Positions 16,077-24,414 of a DNA stretch of 35,902 nucleotides are shown piece after piece (the stretch's first letter is position 1; each line of letters starts with the position of its first letter). The stretch is taken from positions 1-35,902 of the forward strand of contig JAXJVS010000171.1 in NCBI GenBank assembly GCA_036308445.1, given 5' to 3'. Position numbers and translations under genes: made by a program. Under the pieces are notes generated by a model. That model did not search any database. It saw only the letters and a program-made list of their open reading frames with translations, and had not been told where the DNA came from. Origin of the DNA: MGBC113645 sp036308445 (GTDB taxonomy: Bacteria; Bacillota_I; Bacilli_A; Erysipelotrichales; Coprobacillaceae).

Positions 16077-16751
16077 ATGGAATATGAAATTTTAGGTACA
16101 CCTTTTCCAGTAGTTGTATGCCATTTAAAAAAAGGAGAATCAATGCTAAGTGATAGTGGAGCCATGGCTTGGATGGATCCATGTATGGAATTGGAAACAA
16201 CAAGTAATGGTGGTTTTGGTAAAGCGATGGGAAGAATGTTTTCTGGAGAAACCATTTTCTTGAATCGATATACTGCTCATGCTGATGGAAAAATTGCATT
16301 TTCATCTTCCTTTGCAGGAGAAATTAGAAGGATTGATATTATGCCAGGAAGAGAAATTGTTGTGCAAAAGTCAGCCTTTGTTGCTAGTGAAGCTACTGTT
16401 GAAAGATCGACCTTCTTTACTAAGAAATTTTCTGCAGGTTTATTTGCTGGGGAAGGCTTTATTATGAGTAAATTCTCTGGTAATGGAGCTTTATTTGTGG
16501 AAATAGATGGTGCTTGTGTTGAATATGATTTGGCTCCTGGTCAACAGATTATTGTCGATTCTGGTAATCTAGCGATGATGGATGCAACATGTAGAATGGA
16601 AATTAAACAAGTTTCAGGATTAAAGAATAAGCTATTGGGTGGCGAAGGATTCTTTAATACAGTTGTGACTGGACCAGGTAAAGTATATTTACAGACAATG
16701 CCTATTTCTAGTCTTGCAAGTGTGTTATCACAGTATATCATTTCTAAATAA
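16077..16751 (+). CDS. TIGR00266/AIM24 family protein
   Basis: A 224-residue all-beta protein with no signal peptide. The start MEYEILGTPFPVVVCHLKKG and the segments MLSDSGAMAWMDP and GGFGKAMGRMFSGETIFLNR are diagnostic for TIGR00266. The glycine-rich repeats around MSKFSGNGALFVEI and VDSGNLAMMD continue the jelly-roll-like fold. The bacterial role is not established. The gene is preceded by a long stem that covers its ribosome binding site, ends in a good terminator, and a decayed copy of its 3' end lies 250 bases further on. Confidence 0.88.
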   Translation: MEYEILGTPFPVVVCHLKKGESMLSDSGAMAWMDPCMELETTSNGGFGKAMGRMFSGETIFLNRYTAHADGKIAFSSSFAGEIRRIDIMPGREIVVQKSAFVASEATVERSTFFTKKFSAGLFAGEGFIMSKFSGNGALFVEIDGACVEYDLAPGQQIIVDSGNLAMMDATCRMEIKQVSGLKNKLLGGEGFFNTVVTGPGKVYLQTMPISSLASVLSQYIISK

Positions 16752-16757
16752 TATATT

Positions 16758-16787
16758 AAGCATTAGACATTGTTCTGATGCTTTTTT
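16758..16787 (+). terminator. terminator after the TIGR00266 gene
   Basis: AAGCATTAGA/TCTGATGCTT stem (one G-T pair) with a six-base loop, then six T. Confidence 0.8.
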
Positions 16788-16845
16788 GAGTCACTTTTTT
16801 CACATATTTATGGCATAATAACTTATAAAGAAGGGAGGATATCTA

Positions 16846-16956
16846 ATGAAAAAGATTATTATAACTTTAATTATCTTATCTATATTGATGTTCGTTATTT
16901 ATAGTCTTATACATTATGGTGGTTCTGGATTAGGAATTTTCTTTAGACCAAAATAG
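16846..16956 (+). CDS. 36-residue single-span membrane peptide
   Basis: Small ORF with a strong AAGGGAGG six to eight bases before ATG 16846. The product starts MKKIIITLIILSILMFVIYS, a positively charged tip followed by one hydrophobic helix, then IHYGGSGLGIFFRPK with a basic end. It matches no family I know. It lies just after the TIGR00266 terminator and just before the decayed duplicate of that gene, so it may have been carried along by, or have survived, the rearrangement. Confidence 0.55.
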   Translation: MKKIIITLIILSILMFVIYSLIHYGGSGLGIFFRPK

Positions 16957-16992
16957 AGTATCAATTATTTTTTTGTTTTCATCTGCATCTCA

Positions 16993-17140
16993 TTTGTTAG
17001 GTGATGGAAGATTCTTTAATATTGTTGTAACTAGGGTAGGTAGAGTATATTTATAGAGAATGCTTATTTTTAGTCTTGCAGATATGAAATCATAGTATAT
17101 ATTTTCTAAATAATATATTAAGCATTAGATATTATTTTAT
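16993..17140 (+). repeat. decayed partial duplicate of the TIGR00266 gene 3' end
   Basis: The stretch parallels about 16632-16780: GGTGATGGAAGATTCTTTAA here against GGTGGCGAAGGATTCTTTAA there, then GTATATTTATAGAGAATGCT against GTATATTTACAGACAATGCC, and TTTCTAAATAATATATTAAG followed by CATTAGA is identical in both, including the terminator's left arm. The copy has stops and gaps and no start. After it, to 17267, there is no intact gene; a frame reading LRIIREYDFDI and, past a stop, VVDEHYFRYKDFIK may be the end of another lost gene. Confidence 0.75.
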
Positions 17141-17259
17141 GACAGCTGATAAATAAAATAGTAAAATGTTGATTTAAGAATAATAAGAGAATATGATTTT
17201 GATATTTAACGCTGTTATCAAGTTGTAGATGAACATTATTTTAGATATAAAGATTTTAT

Positions 17260-17288
17260 AAAATAAAAACGAGTATTCAATACTCGTT
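17260..17288 (-). terminator. terminator of the zinc-ribbon gene
   Basis: AACGAGTA/TACTCGTT stem at 17268-17288 touching the stop codon, with TTTTATTT following on the minus strand. Confidence 0.8.
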
Positions 17289-17490
17289 ATTTTTCTAGCC
17301 TTTCATTTAAATCTACATATAATTCTACATAACCGCATTTTTTACATATAGCAGCTTTTACAACATGTTCTGTTTTCTTATAGTTTTCATCTTTTTCAAT
17401 AACTATAAAATCACTTAATACAGTTCCTTGATCTTTTAAATAACAATCTTTTTCCATTTCTTGATGGCAATATGGACATTTTCTTAACAT
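17287..17490 (-). CDS. small zinc-ribbon protein
   Basis: A 67-residue protein with two CxxC knuckles: CPYC near residue 5 and CKKC near 49 (AAICKKCGYVELYV), the form of nucleic-acid-binding zinc ribbons of the PF20097/YgiT-N type. GAGGTGAT precedes the ATG read from 17490; the longer in-frame start at 17517 lies before this site. TATAAT about 20 bases upstream gives it a promoter, divergent from ftsE. Function unknown. Confidence 0.75.
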   Translation of the reverse strand: MLRKCPYCHQEMEKDCYLKDQGTVLSDFIVIEKDENYKKTEHVVKAAICKKCGYVELYVDLNERLEK

Positions 17491-17610
17491 TTTGATCACC
17501 TCAAAATAATTATACAATAAATAAAATGGAAAACAAACAGCAAAAAACCTATATTTAACATTTTTTCTGACTTATTTTGTGATATAATGTCAAAGAGGTG
17601 ATGTTTGGAA

Positions 17611-18291
17611 ATGATTAAGTTAGAAAATGTAACTAAAGTGTATAAAACTGGCGTTAGAGCTGTTAATGATATGAATTTAACTATTGCTCCAGGAGAGTTT
17701 GTTTATGTTATTGGTCCTACCGGAGCTGGTAAATCTACTTTTATTAAATTATTGTATAGGGAAGAAAAAGCAACATCTGGTAAGGTTATTGTTGCTGGAC
17801 AAGATGTTTCTAAGATTAAAAATAGAAAAGTTCCTTATTTTAGAAGAAATATAGGAGTTGTTTTCCAAAATTATAGATTATTACCAAAGAAAACTGTTTT
17901 TGAAAATGTAGCTTTTGCTTTGGAAGTTACTGATACACCAAAAACTCAAATTAGAAAGATGGTAAGAAGAACATTAGAATTAGTTGGGTTAGAAAATAAA
18001 GCTAATGCTTTTCCGCATCAATTATCAGGGGGACAACAACAGCGTGTTGCAATTGCTAGAGCTATCGTTAATAATCCTAAAGTATTAATTGCTGATGAAC
18101 CTACAGGAAATCTTGATCCTGATACTTCTGTTGGTATTATTGAATTACTACAAAGAATTAATGAAGTTAATAATACTACAATATTAGTTGTTACTCATGA
18201 TAAAGAAATTGTTCAAAAATATAAAAAGAGAACAATATTAATTGAAGATGGATGTGTAAAAACAGATACAAGTACAGGAGGTTATGTATAA
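17611..18291 (+). CDS. ftsE: cell division ATP-binding protein FtsE
   Basis: A 226-residue ABC ATPase. Walker A GPTGAGKST (35-43), Q-loop VVFQNYRLLPKKTVFENVAF, signature LSGGQQQR (138-145), Walker B VLIADEPTGNLD, H-loop VVTHDKE. The YRLLPKKTVFENVAF segment is characteristic of FtsE. With FtsX it forms a transmembrane switch that activates peptidoglycan hydrolases at the cell wall. ATG 17611 fits the AGAGGTG site better than TTG 17605. An extended -10 TGATATAAT lies at about 17579-17587. The last base overlaps the ftsX start (TAATG). No PcsB-type hydrolase gene follows directly. Confidence 0.96.
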   Translation: MIKLENVTKVYKTGVRAVNDMNLTIAPGEFVYVIGPTGAGKSTFIKLLYREEKATSGKVIVAGQDVSKIKNRKVPYFRRNIGVVFQNYRLLPKKTVFENVAFALEVTDTPKTQIRKMVRRTLELVGLENKANAFPHQLSGGQQQRVAIARAIVNNPKVLIADEPTGNLDPDTSVGIIELLQRINEVNNTTILVVTHDKEIVQKYKKRTILIEDGCVKTDTSTGGYV

Positions 18292-19199
18292 TGGAATTGA
18301 TTAGTTGTATTAAAAACTTCCCTAAACATTGTAAAACTGCTTTACAGAATATTTGGCGAAATGGTGTTATGTCTGTATCTTCTATTTTTGCAGTAACAAT
18401 TACCTTAGTATTAATTTTAATTATTGGGGTGGTTGCTATTAATATACAGGATATGACTTTAAGCATAGAAGAAAGCTTAACAGTTTATGTTAAAATGGAA
18501 AGAGATATTGATGATGAAGACGCTCAATCTATCCAGGATGATATTGAAGCAATTGCAGGTGTTAAAAGTGCAACTTTTTCATCTAAAGATCAGGAATTAG
18601 ATAAATTAATTGAAACTCAAGGTGAAGATGGGAAAAAACTATTTGAATCTTATAGAGATGATAATCCCTTAGGAGCTGCTTATGTTGTTGAAGTTAAAGA
18701 TGCTTCGCAATTAGAAGAAGTGGCTACTGCCATAGGTGATTTAGAAAATGTTAGAGAAACAAATTATGGTGGCGATTCTACTTCTAATATGGTTGATACC
18801 TTAAAAACAATTAGAAATGGTGGAAGCATCTTTGTGGGTGCATTAACAGTTTTAGCTTTATTTATGATAGCTAATACAATAAAGATTACAATTACTTCAA
18901 GACAAACTGAAATCAGTATTATGAGAATGGTAGGTGCTAGTAACTGGTATATTCGTATTCCATTTATGTTAGAAGGTATTTTTATTGGTATTATTGGTTC
19001 TATTATACCTATTTTATTAATGTATTTTGGATATCAGTTTATTTATGCTCAAAGTGTAGATTTCTTTAATTCTTCATTGATTGCTTTAAGAGAACCGTTC
19101 CCATTTATTTATCAATGCTGTGGTTTAGTAGTAGCATTGGGTAGTGGTGTTGGTTTAATTGGAAGTTATACATCAGTACGTAAATTTTTAAAATTCTAG
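18291..19199 (+). CDS. ftsX: cell division protein FtsX
   Basis: A 302-residue permease-like protein with one membrane helix after a cytoplasmic N terminus (SVSSIFAVTITLVLILIIGV), a large extracellular loop (residues about 60-170, the hydrolase-docking part, with SATFSSKDQELDKLI and GAAYVVEVKD), then three C-terminal helices (GALTVLALFMIANTIKITI, FMLEGIFIGIIGSIIPILLM, CGLVVALGSGVGLIGSY). The SRQTEISIMRMVGASNWYIR coupling motif between helices is typical. Start codon overlaps the ftsE stop, so the pair is translationally coupled. A GAAA-loop terminator follows. Confidence 0.95.
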   Translation: MELISCIKNFPKHCKTALQNIWRNGVMSVSSIFAVTITLVLILIIGVVAINIQDMTLSIEESLTVYVKMERDIDDEDAQSIQDDIEAIAGVKSATFSSKDQELDKLIETQGEDGKKLFESYRDDNPLGAAYVVEVKDASQLEEVATAIGDLENVRETNYGGDSTSNMVDTLKTIRNGGSIFVGALTVLALFMIANTIKITITSRQTEISIMRMVGASNWYIRIPFMLEGIFIGIIGSIIPILLMYFGYQFIYAQSVDFFNSSLIALREPFPFIYQCCGLVVALGSGVGLIGSYTSVRKFLKF

Positions 19200-19220
19200 G
19201 AAAGTGAAAACTTTCCTTTT
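19199..19220 (+). terminator. terminator of ftsEX
   Basis: GGAAAGT, GAAA tetraloop, ACTTTCC, then TTTT; starts in the ftsX stop codon. Confidence 0.75.
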
Positions 19221-19268
19221 CATTTTATTAACAATTTATTAATTTTGTTCATCTTACTTGAATATTAT

Positions 19269-19297
19269 TTGACTTTAAAGATAAACTTACTTATAAT
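19269..19297 (+). promoter_or_regulatory. sigma-A-type promoter of pgsA
   Basis: TTGACT at 19269-19274, exactly 17 bases, TATAAT at 19292-19297, 30 bases before the pgsA start. Confidence 0.8.
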
Positions 19298-19326
19298 AAT
19301 ACATATATTGTAAAAGAGGGTTAAAA

Positions 19327-19878
19327 ATGTTTAGTAAGAAAGAAATATTTAGTATTCCTAACATATTATGTTATTTAAGAATATTATTAGTACCCGTATT
19401 TCTATATGTGTACTTTAAATTAGAAGCAGACAATAATAACCATTATTTATCAGTACTTATTTTAATCATTTCAAGTATTACTGATTTTTTAGATGGTTTT
19501 ATCGCTAGAAAATATGACATGATTACTGAGTTAGGTAAATTAGTAGATCCAATGGCAGATAAGTTGACTCAACTTGTTGTAGCTTGTACATTAGTAGTGT
19601 CTTATCCATCATATATCTGGTTAATTGTTATTATTCTTTTAAAAGATGGTATGTTATTACTTGCCGGAATATATTTATTAAAGAAATCAGGAAAACACTT
19701 AGAACAGGCGGAAATGCCGGGTAAAGTGGCTACTTGTGTATTCTTTGTAGTTTCTATTATTTTACTAGCATTTAATCCAGGAATAAATATTTCAAATATA
19801 ATGATATATACAACTGTTGTATTAATGGTTATCGCAATGGTACATTATGCTAAAGGTTTATATAATTTAGCTCAATAG
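19327..19878 (+). CDS. pgsA: CDP-diacylglycerol-glycerol-3-phosphate 3-phosphatidyltransferase
   Basis: A 183-residue membrane enzyme that makes phosphatidylglycerophosphate. The CDP-alcohol phosphotransferase motif is complete: Asp53, Asp56, Gly57, Ala60, Arg61, Gly70, Asp74 and Asp78 in TDFLDGFIARKYDMITELGK and LVDPMADK. The start FSIPNILCYLRILLVPVF is typical of PgsA. Several membrane helices follow. It has a consensus promoter and AAAGAGGG before the ATG, and its own terminator, so it is monocistronic. Confidence 0.93.
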   Translation: MFSKKEIFSIPNILCYLRILLVPVFLYVYFKLEADNNNHYLSVLILIISSITDFLDGFIARKYDMITELGKLVDPMADKLTQLVVACTLVVSYPSYIWLIVIILLKDGMLLLAGIYLLKKSGKHLEQAEMPGKVATCVFFVVSIILLAFNPGINISNIMIYTTVVLMVIAMVHYAKGLYNLAQ

Positions 19879-19901
19879 AGAAGGAAACTTCTCTTTTTTT
19901 T
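19877..19901 (+). terminator. terminator of pgsA
   Basis: AGAGAAG, GAAA tetraloop, CTTCTCT and eight T; the stem starts within the stop codon. Confidence 0.88.
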
Positions 19902-19966
19902 CGTGATAGAATATTATGCTTTAGGTAAATGTTATTTTGTATGTTATAATGTAAATGGTGATATCA

Positions 19967-20362
19967 ATGGATAAAAGAGAATTAAAGCGAAAGTGTTACA
20001 TAGAAGCATTAAAAGATGCTGTTATACATGTAGATATGGTATTAAATCAGTTAAAGAAGATTGAAGATAAGAAAGGTATTTTTGATGAGGATATATTATA
20101 TAAAGATCAATTACAGAGTGTTCTTGATTTAGAGTTATCTCTAGTTAATGTTGGTATTATATTGAGAAAAATGTCTGAAAACTTATTTATTACTATACCA
20201 CAAGATATTAGAAGAGATATTAATAGTCTAATTCATTCTAATCGTTTTGATTATGATTTTGATATTTATGTTTATTCACAAAAGGGTAAAGAAAAGTTGG
20301 AATTAGATATCTTATTAGATTTTTGTAAAGATGTTCTTTCATTCGATAAAGTTCTTATTTAG
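19967..20362 (+). CDS. hypothetical cytoplasmic protein, 131 residues
   Basis: Unrecognised. Mostly helical and charged: KRELKRKCYIEALKDAVIHV, then VLNQLKKIEDKKGIFDEDIL and LELSLVNVGIILRKMSEN; the C terminus (YSQKGKEKLELDILLDFCKD) is also helical. No signal peptide or motif. An extended -10 TGTTATAAT at 19943-19950 leaves almost no leader. GGTGAT lies five bases before ATG 19967; the ATG at 19955 overlaps the start of the message and is less likely. The next small membrane-protein gene follows after 28 bases, so the two may be one operon with a shared terminator. Confidence 0.65.
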   Translation: MDKRELKRKCYIEALKDAVIHVDMVLNQLKKIEDKKGIFDEDILYKDQLQSVLDLELSLVNVGIILRKMSENLFITIPQDIRRDINSLIHSNRFDYDFDIYVYSQKGKEKLELDILLDFCKDVLSFDKVLI

Positions 20363-20390
20363 TATATTTTATAATATCATTGGTGATATT

Positions 20391-20567
20391 ATGAGGAAGA
20401 ATATTGGGATTATATTGATGTTTTTAGGTGTATTATTAACAGTGAGTTTTAGTAGTAATGATTTATCTTTTATTGAAGAGTTAAAGAATATGATTGTGGT
20501 GTATTGGCCTTTATTGTTAAGTTTTTTTGGTATATATTTGGTGTCTACACCTAGAAGACGAAGATAG
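20391..20567 (+). CDS. small two-span membrane protein, 58 residues
   Basis: Starts MRKNIGIILMFLGVLLTVSF with a first hydrophobic helix, then a short polar stretch SSNDLSFIEELKN and a second helix MIVVYWPLLLSFFGIYLV, ending with PRRRR. The arrangement (WPLLL in the second helix) resembles LiaF-type/DUF5668 small membrane domains. GGTGAT precedes ATG 20391, which is preferred over an in-frame ATG inside the previous gene. The terminator stem begins within its last codons. Confidence 0.6.
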   Translation: MRKNIGIILMFLGVLLTVSFSSNDLSFIEELKNMIVVYWPLLLSFFGIYLVSTPRRRR

Positions 20568-20584
20568 TGAGTTCTATCTTTTTA
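20561..20584 (+). terminator. terminator after the small membrane protein gene
   Basis: AAGATAG/CTATCTT stem with a six-base loop and T-run, overlapping the stop codon. Confidence 0.75.
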
Positions 20585-20671
20585 TTTTCTTGTGAAAATT
20601 AGGTCAAGTTGCTTTATTTTTTGTTATAAATTCGTTATAATAACGGTGTATAAATTGGAGGTAAAGAAAAA

Positions 20672-22189
20672 ATGAAAAAAAGACCTATCGTATTATGTAT
20701 TATGGATGGTTATGGTTTAACTGATCGTGTAGATGGAAATGCGGTTAAATTAGCAAATACACCAAATTTAGATGATTTAATGGCTATGTATCCTACAACT
20801 CAAATTAAAGCTTGTGGAAATGCAGTAGGATTACCTGAAGGGCAAATGGGGAACTCTGAAGTAGGACATTTAAATATTGGTGCTGGTAGAACAGTTTATC
20901 AATCATTAACTTTAATTAATAAAGCAGTTAAAGATGGAACTTTCTATCAAAATGAAAAATTCTTAAATGCAATCAAACATGTTAAAGAAAATAATTCTAA
21001 ATTACATATCTGGGGATTATTATCTAATGGTGGTGTTCACTCTTCTAATGAACATATCTATGCTTTATTACAATTAGCTAAAAATGAAGGTTTAGATAAA
21101 GTATATGTACATGCATTCTTAGATGGTAGAGATGTTGCTCCTGATAGTGGTGTTGATTTTGTACAAGAATTAGTTGATACAATGAATTCTATTGGTGTAG
21201 GAGAAGTTGCTTCAGTATCTGGTAGATATTATGCAATGGATAGAGATAAGAGAATGGATCGTGTTGAATTAGCTTATAATGCATTAGTAGCTAAGAGTGG
21301 AGAAACTTATAGTGATCCAGTTCAATATGTTAAAGATAGTTATACTAAAGAAGTATATGATGAATTCGTAATTCCTGGATATAATCCTGCTGTAAATGGT
21401 GGAGTTAGTGATAATGATGCTATTATCTTTGCTAACTTTAGACCTGATAGAGCTATACAAATGTCTAATGTATTTACTGCTGATGTTTATGATGATTTCA
21501 AACCAGCTGATAAACCAAAAAATATCGCATTTGTATGTATGATGAAATATGCTGATACAGTTAATGGAGAAATTGCTTTTGCATTACCTAAATTAACTAA
21601 TACTTTAGGTGATTATTTATCAGCTAAAGGATTAAAACAATTAAGAATTGCTGAAACTGAAAAATATGCACATGTTACATTCTTCTTTGATGGTGGTTTA
21701 GATAAAGAAATCGAAGGAGCTACTCGTGTATTAATCAATTCACCAAAAGTTGCTACTTATGATTTACAACCAGAAATGAGTGCTTATGAAGTTAAGGATG
21801 CATTAATTGCTGAATTAGATAAGGATATTCATGATGTTGTTATTGTTAACTTTGCTAACTGTGATATGGTTGGTCATACAGGTGTTATTCCTGCAGCAAT
21901 TAAAGCGGTAAGTGTTGTTGATGAATGTGTTGGTGAAGTTTATGAAAAAGTATTAGAATTAGGTGGTACTATGTTAATCACTGCTGACCATGGTAATAGT
22001 GAACAATTATTAGATGATGATAATAATCCATTTACTGCTCATACTACTAATATGGTTCCATTAATTGTAACTAATTCTCATATTAATTTAAAAGAAGATG
22101 GTAAACTTGGAGATTTAGCTCCTACAATTCTTCAATTATTAGGATTAGAAATTCCTGAAGAAATGGATGGAGAAAGCTTAATTTGCTAA
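20672..22189 (+). CDS. gpmI: 2,3-bisphosphoglycerate-independent phosphoglycerate mutase
   Basis: A 505-residue Mn-dependent glycolytic enzyme interconverting 3- and 2-phosphoglycerate. Asp12 in CIMDGYG and the phosphorylated Ser62 in QMGNSEVGHLNIGAGR are clear, followed by HAFLDGRDVAP, SGRYYAMDRD and FANFRPDRA, and the C-terminal metal ligands in NFANCDMVGHTG and ITADHGNSE. Full length. GGAGGTAAAG precedes the ATG. It stands apart from other glycolysis genes, with TATAAT boxes upstream and a strong terminator. Codon use is highly biased, as expected for an abundant enzyme. Confidence 0.97.
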   Translation: MKKRPIVLCIMDGYGLTDRVDGNAVKLANTPNLDDLMAMYPTTQIKACGNAVGLPEGQMGNSEVGHLNIGAGRTVYQSLTLINKAVKDGTFYQNEKFLNAIKHVKENNSKLHIWGLLSNGGVHSSNEHIYALLQLAKNEGLDKVYVHAFLDGRDVAPDSGVDFVQELVDTMNSIGVGEVASVSGRYYAMDRDKRMDRVELAYNALVAKSGETYSDPVQYVKDSYTKEVYDEFVIPGYNPAVNGGVSDNDAIIFANFRPDRAIQMSNVFTADVYDDFKPADKPKNIAFVCMMKYADTVNGEIAFALPKLTNTLGDYLSAKGLKQLRIAETEKYAHVTFFFDGGLDKEIEGATRVLINSPKVATYDLQPEMSAYEVKDALIAELDKDIHDVVIVNFANCDMVGHTGVIPAAIKAVSVVDECVGEVYEKVLELGGTMLITADHGNSEQLLDDDNNPFTAHTTNMVPLIVTNSHINLKEDGKLGDLAPTILQLLGLEIPEEMDGESLIC

Positions 22190-22190
22190 T

Positions 22191-22216
22191 AAGAGGTTGA
22201 AAAACCTCTTTTTTTG
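22191..22216 (+). terminator. terminator of gpmI
   Basis: AAGAGGTT, GAAA loop, AACCTCTT and T-run. Confidence 0.85.
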
Positions 22217-22290
22217 GTGCATATCATTTGTAGTTCTTCTTATTTTGATTTATAATTTAAATATAGATAGGAGTAAAGGAGAAAAAGATT

Positions 22291-22665
22291 ATGGAACAAA
22301 AATTTTATAGATGTGCACATTGCGGAAATATTATTGCAAAAGTTAAAGATACTGGTGTACCAGTTATGTGTTGTGGAGCAAAAATGGAAGAAATGATTCC
22401 TGGAACTAGTGATGGAGCTGCTGAAAAACATGTTCCTCAATACACTGTTGAAGGGAATTTAGTAACTGTTAAGGTTGGAGAAGTAGAACATCCAATGTTA
22501 GATAATCATTATATTGAATGGGTATCTATTCAAACTAAATTTGGTAATCAAAGAAAATTATTAAAACCAGGAGATAAACCTGAAGTTGTATTTGCTTTAG
22601 TTGATGGTGATGAAGTAGAAGCTGTTTATGAATACTGCAATCTACATGGATTATGGAAGAAGTAA
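22291..22665 (+). CDS. dfx: desulfoferrodoxin (superoxide reductase)
   Basis: A 124-residue two-domain superoxide reductase, which reduces superoxide to peroxide without making oxygen, in the cytoplasm of anaerobes. Center I ligands are Cys8, Cys11, Cys27 and Cys28 (CAHC, CC); center II ligands are His47, His67, His73, Cys116 and His119 (EKHVP, VEHPM, DNHYI, YCNLHGLW). All are present, so the class I (two-iron) form should be active. AAGGAG precedes the ATG. It is monocistronic; no rubredoxin gene is adjacent. Confidence 0.95.
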   Translation: MEQKFYRCAHCGNIIAKVKDTGVPVMCCGAKMEEMIPGTSDGAAEKHVPQYTVEGNLVTVKVGEVEHPMLDNHYIEWVSIQTKFGNQRKLLKPGDKPEVVFALVDGDEVEAVYEYCNLHGLWKK

Positions 22666-22689
22666 GAGGATAAAACCTCTTTTCTTTTT
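22664..22689 (+). terminator. terminator of the superoxide reductase gene
   Basis: AAGAGG/CCTCTT stem around a six-base AT loop, then TTTCTTTTT. Confidence 0.75.
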
Positions 22690-22751
22690 GTATTAAATTT
22701 TTACTAAGTTCATATAATCATGGTAAGATATCTATAGAAAGAAGGAAAAAT

Positions 22752-23648
22752 ATGAAAAAGAAGTTCTTATTAACGATGACAGGGGTAGGTATAGTTACTG
22801 TAGGATTAGCTGGATATATGGCTATAGAATATGCTTGTAAAAGACAAAAACCTTATACAAAGAGATTAAAAGAATTACCAGAAGAATATATGAAATGGTA
22901 TAATCAACAAACATTAGAAGATTTAGAAATAATGTCAGACGATGGTTTGAAATTAAAGGCTAAGTTTTTAAAAAATAATACTGATAAGTTATTAATAGCA
23001 GTTCATGGCTATCATTCTAATAATGTTTTTGAATATGCATATTATTTAAAGTTTTATTATGAAATGGGCTTTAGTATTCTTTTGCCTGATAATAGAGCTC
23101 ATGGTGATAGTGAAGGGACATGGATTGGCTTTGGATGGTTAGATAGGTTAGATATTATAAAGTGGATGAATACTATGATTGAAAAGAATCCAGATGCTAA
23201 GATAGTCTTGCATGGTATCTCTATGGGAAGTGCTACGGTTTTAAATGTCAGTGGTGAAAAGATTCCTGAAAATTTGAAATGTATTGTTTCTGATTGTGGA
23301 TTTACAAATGTTTATGATCAGATGAAGCATGTTGCAAATACTGATATTAAAGTCTTAAGATATTTATTACCAATATCCAATCGAATAAGTAAATATATAA
23401 TTGGCTACAATTTTAAAGAAGCTTCACCATTAAATCAGGTAAAGAAATCTTATACGCCTACTTTATTTATACATGGGGATGCTGATACTTATGTTCCTAC
23501 CAAGATGGGATATCAATTATATGAAGCTTGTAGTGCTGATAAAGAATTATTGATTGTACCGGATGCTCCTCATGCAGAAAGCTATTTTTTAAATAAAGAT
23601 TTATGTGAAGATAAGATAAAACAATTTATAGATAAATATGTAAAATGA
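22752..23648 (+). CDS. membrane-anchored alpha/beta hydrolase
   Basis: A 298-residue serine hydrolase. An N-terminal helix (FLLTMTGVGIVTVGLAGYMA) anchors it to the membrane. The fold shows the oxyanion segment VHGYHSNN, RAHGDSEG, nucleophile Ser158 in HGISMGS, acid Asp245 in FIHGDADTYVPT and His274 in PDAPHAES. This pattern is that of the YqkD/BAAT-like group, whose substrates are mostly unknown. It ends in TGA, the only intact gene of the window I saw with that stop. The deacetylase gene starts 11 bases later, so the two are probably co-transcribed. Confidence 0.85.
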   Translation: MKKKFLLTMTGVGIVTVGLAGYMAIEYACKRQKPYTKRLKELPEEYMKWYNQQTLEDLEIMSDDGLKLKAKFLKNNTDKLLIAVHGYHSNNVFEYAYYLKFYYEMGFSILLPDNRAHGDSEGTWIGFGWLDRLDIIKWMNTMIEKNPDAKIVLHGISMGSATVLNVSGEKIPENLKCIVSDCGFTNVYDQMKHVANTDIKVLRYLLPISNRISKYIIGYNFKEASPLNQVKKSYTPTLFIHGDADTYVPTKMGYQLYEACSADKELLIVPDAPHAESYFLNKDLCEDKIKQFIDKYVK

Positions 23649-23659
23649 GGGAATAAACT

Positions 23660-24412
23660 ATGAAAGAATTATTAATTCGTGCAGATGATTTAGGTTTTTC
23701 TGAAGGTATTAATTATGGTATAGAAAAGAGTGTTAAAGAGGGTATTATACGAACAGTAGGTATTATGATGAATATGGATGCAACTGAACATGGTATTAAT
23801 TTATTAAAGGATACAGGAGTATGTTTTGGTTTACATACTAATATTTGTGTAGGTAAGCCATTGGTTGATCCTAAACTTATACCTAGTCTTGTAGATGAAA
23901 ATGGATACTTTAAATCTTCAAAGACTTATCGTAAAGCAAAAGAAGATTTTGTAGTATTAGATGAAGTTCTTTTAGAAGTAGAGGCACAATATTTAAGATA
24001 TGTAGAACTAATGGGAGAAAAGCCTCATTATTTTGAAGGACATGCGGTTATGAGTGATAATTTCTTTAAGGCAATGGAAATTGTTGCTAAAAAGTATAAT
24101 TGTGATTATTTACCAGTAAGTTTTAATGGTCCAACAAAGTTTAGAAATACGACTTTATATACTTCTATGGATAGTATGAAATCTAACTATAATCCATTTG
24201 AATCATTAAAGAGAGATGCTTTACAAGATTATGGTGAAAATGGTATTTGTATGTTTGTATGTCATCCAGGATATTTGGATGCATATATTATTAGAACTTC
24301 TTCCCTTTTAGAACCTAGAACTTTAGAAGTAGAAATGGCATGTAATCAAAAAACAAAAGATTGGTTAAAAGAAAATAATATTAAAGTAATAACATATGAT
24401 GATTTAGATTAA
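23660..24412 (+). CDS. YdjC/ChbG family carbohydrate deacetylase
   Basis: A 250-residue metal-dependent deacetylase. The family ligands are visible: Asp9-Asp10 in IRADDLGFS, His59 in GLHTNICVG, His128 in YFEGHAVMS, and the C-terminal CHPGYLD. ChbG of E. coli removes acetyl from chitobiose sugars; here the substrate is not indicated, though N-acetylated sugars from host glycans or peptidoglycan are plausible. GAGGG precedes the ATG. It follows the hydrolase gene closely and ends at a bidirectional hairpin. Confidence 0.85.
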   Translation: MKELLIRADDLGFSEGINYGIEKSVKEGIIRTVGIMMNMDATEHGINLLKDTGVCFGLHTNICVGKPLVDPKLIPSLVDENGYFKSSKTYRKAKEDFVVLDEVLLEVEAQYLRYVELMGEKPHYFEGHAVMSDNFFKAMEIVAKKYNCDYLPVSFNGPTKFRNTTLYTSMDSMKSNYNPFESLKRDALQDYGENGICMFVCHPGYLDAYIIRTSSLLEPRTLEVEMACNQKTKDWLKENNIKVITYDDLD

Positions 24413-24414
24413 AT

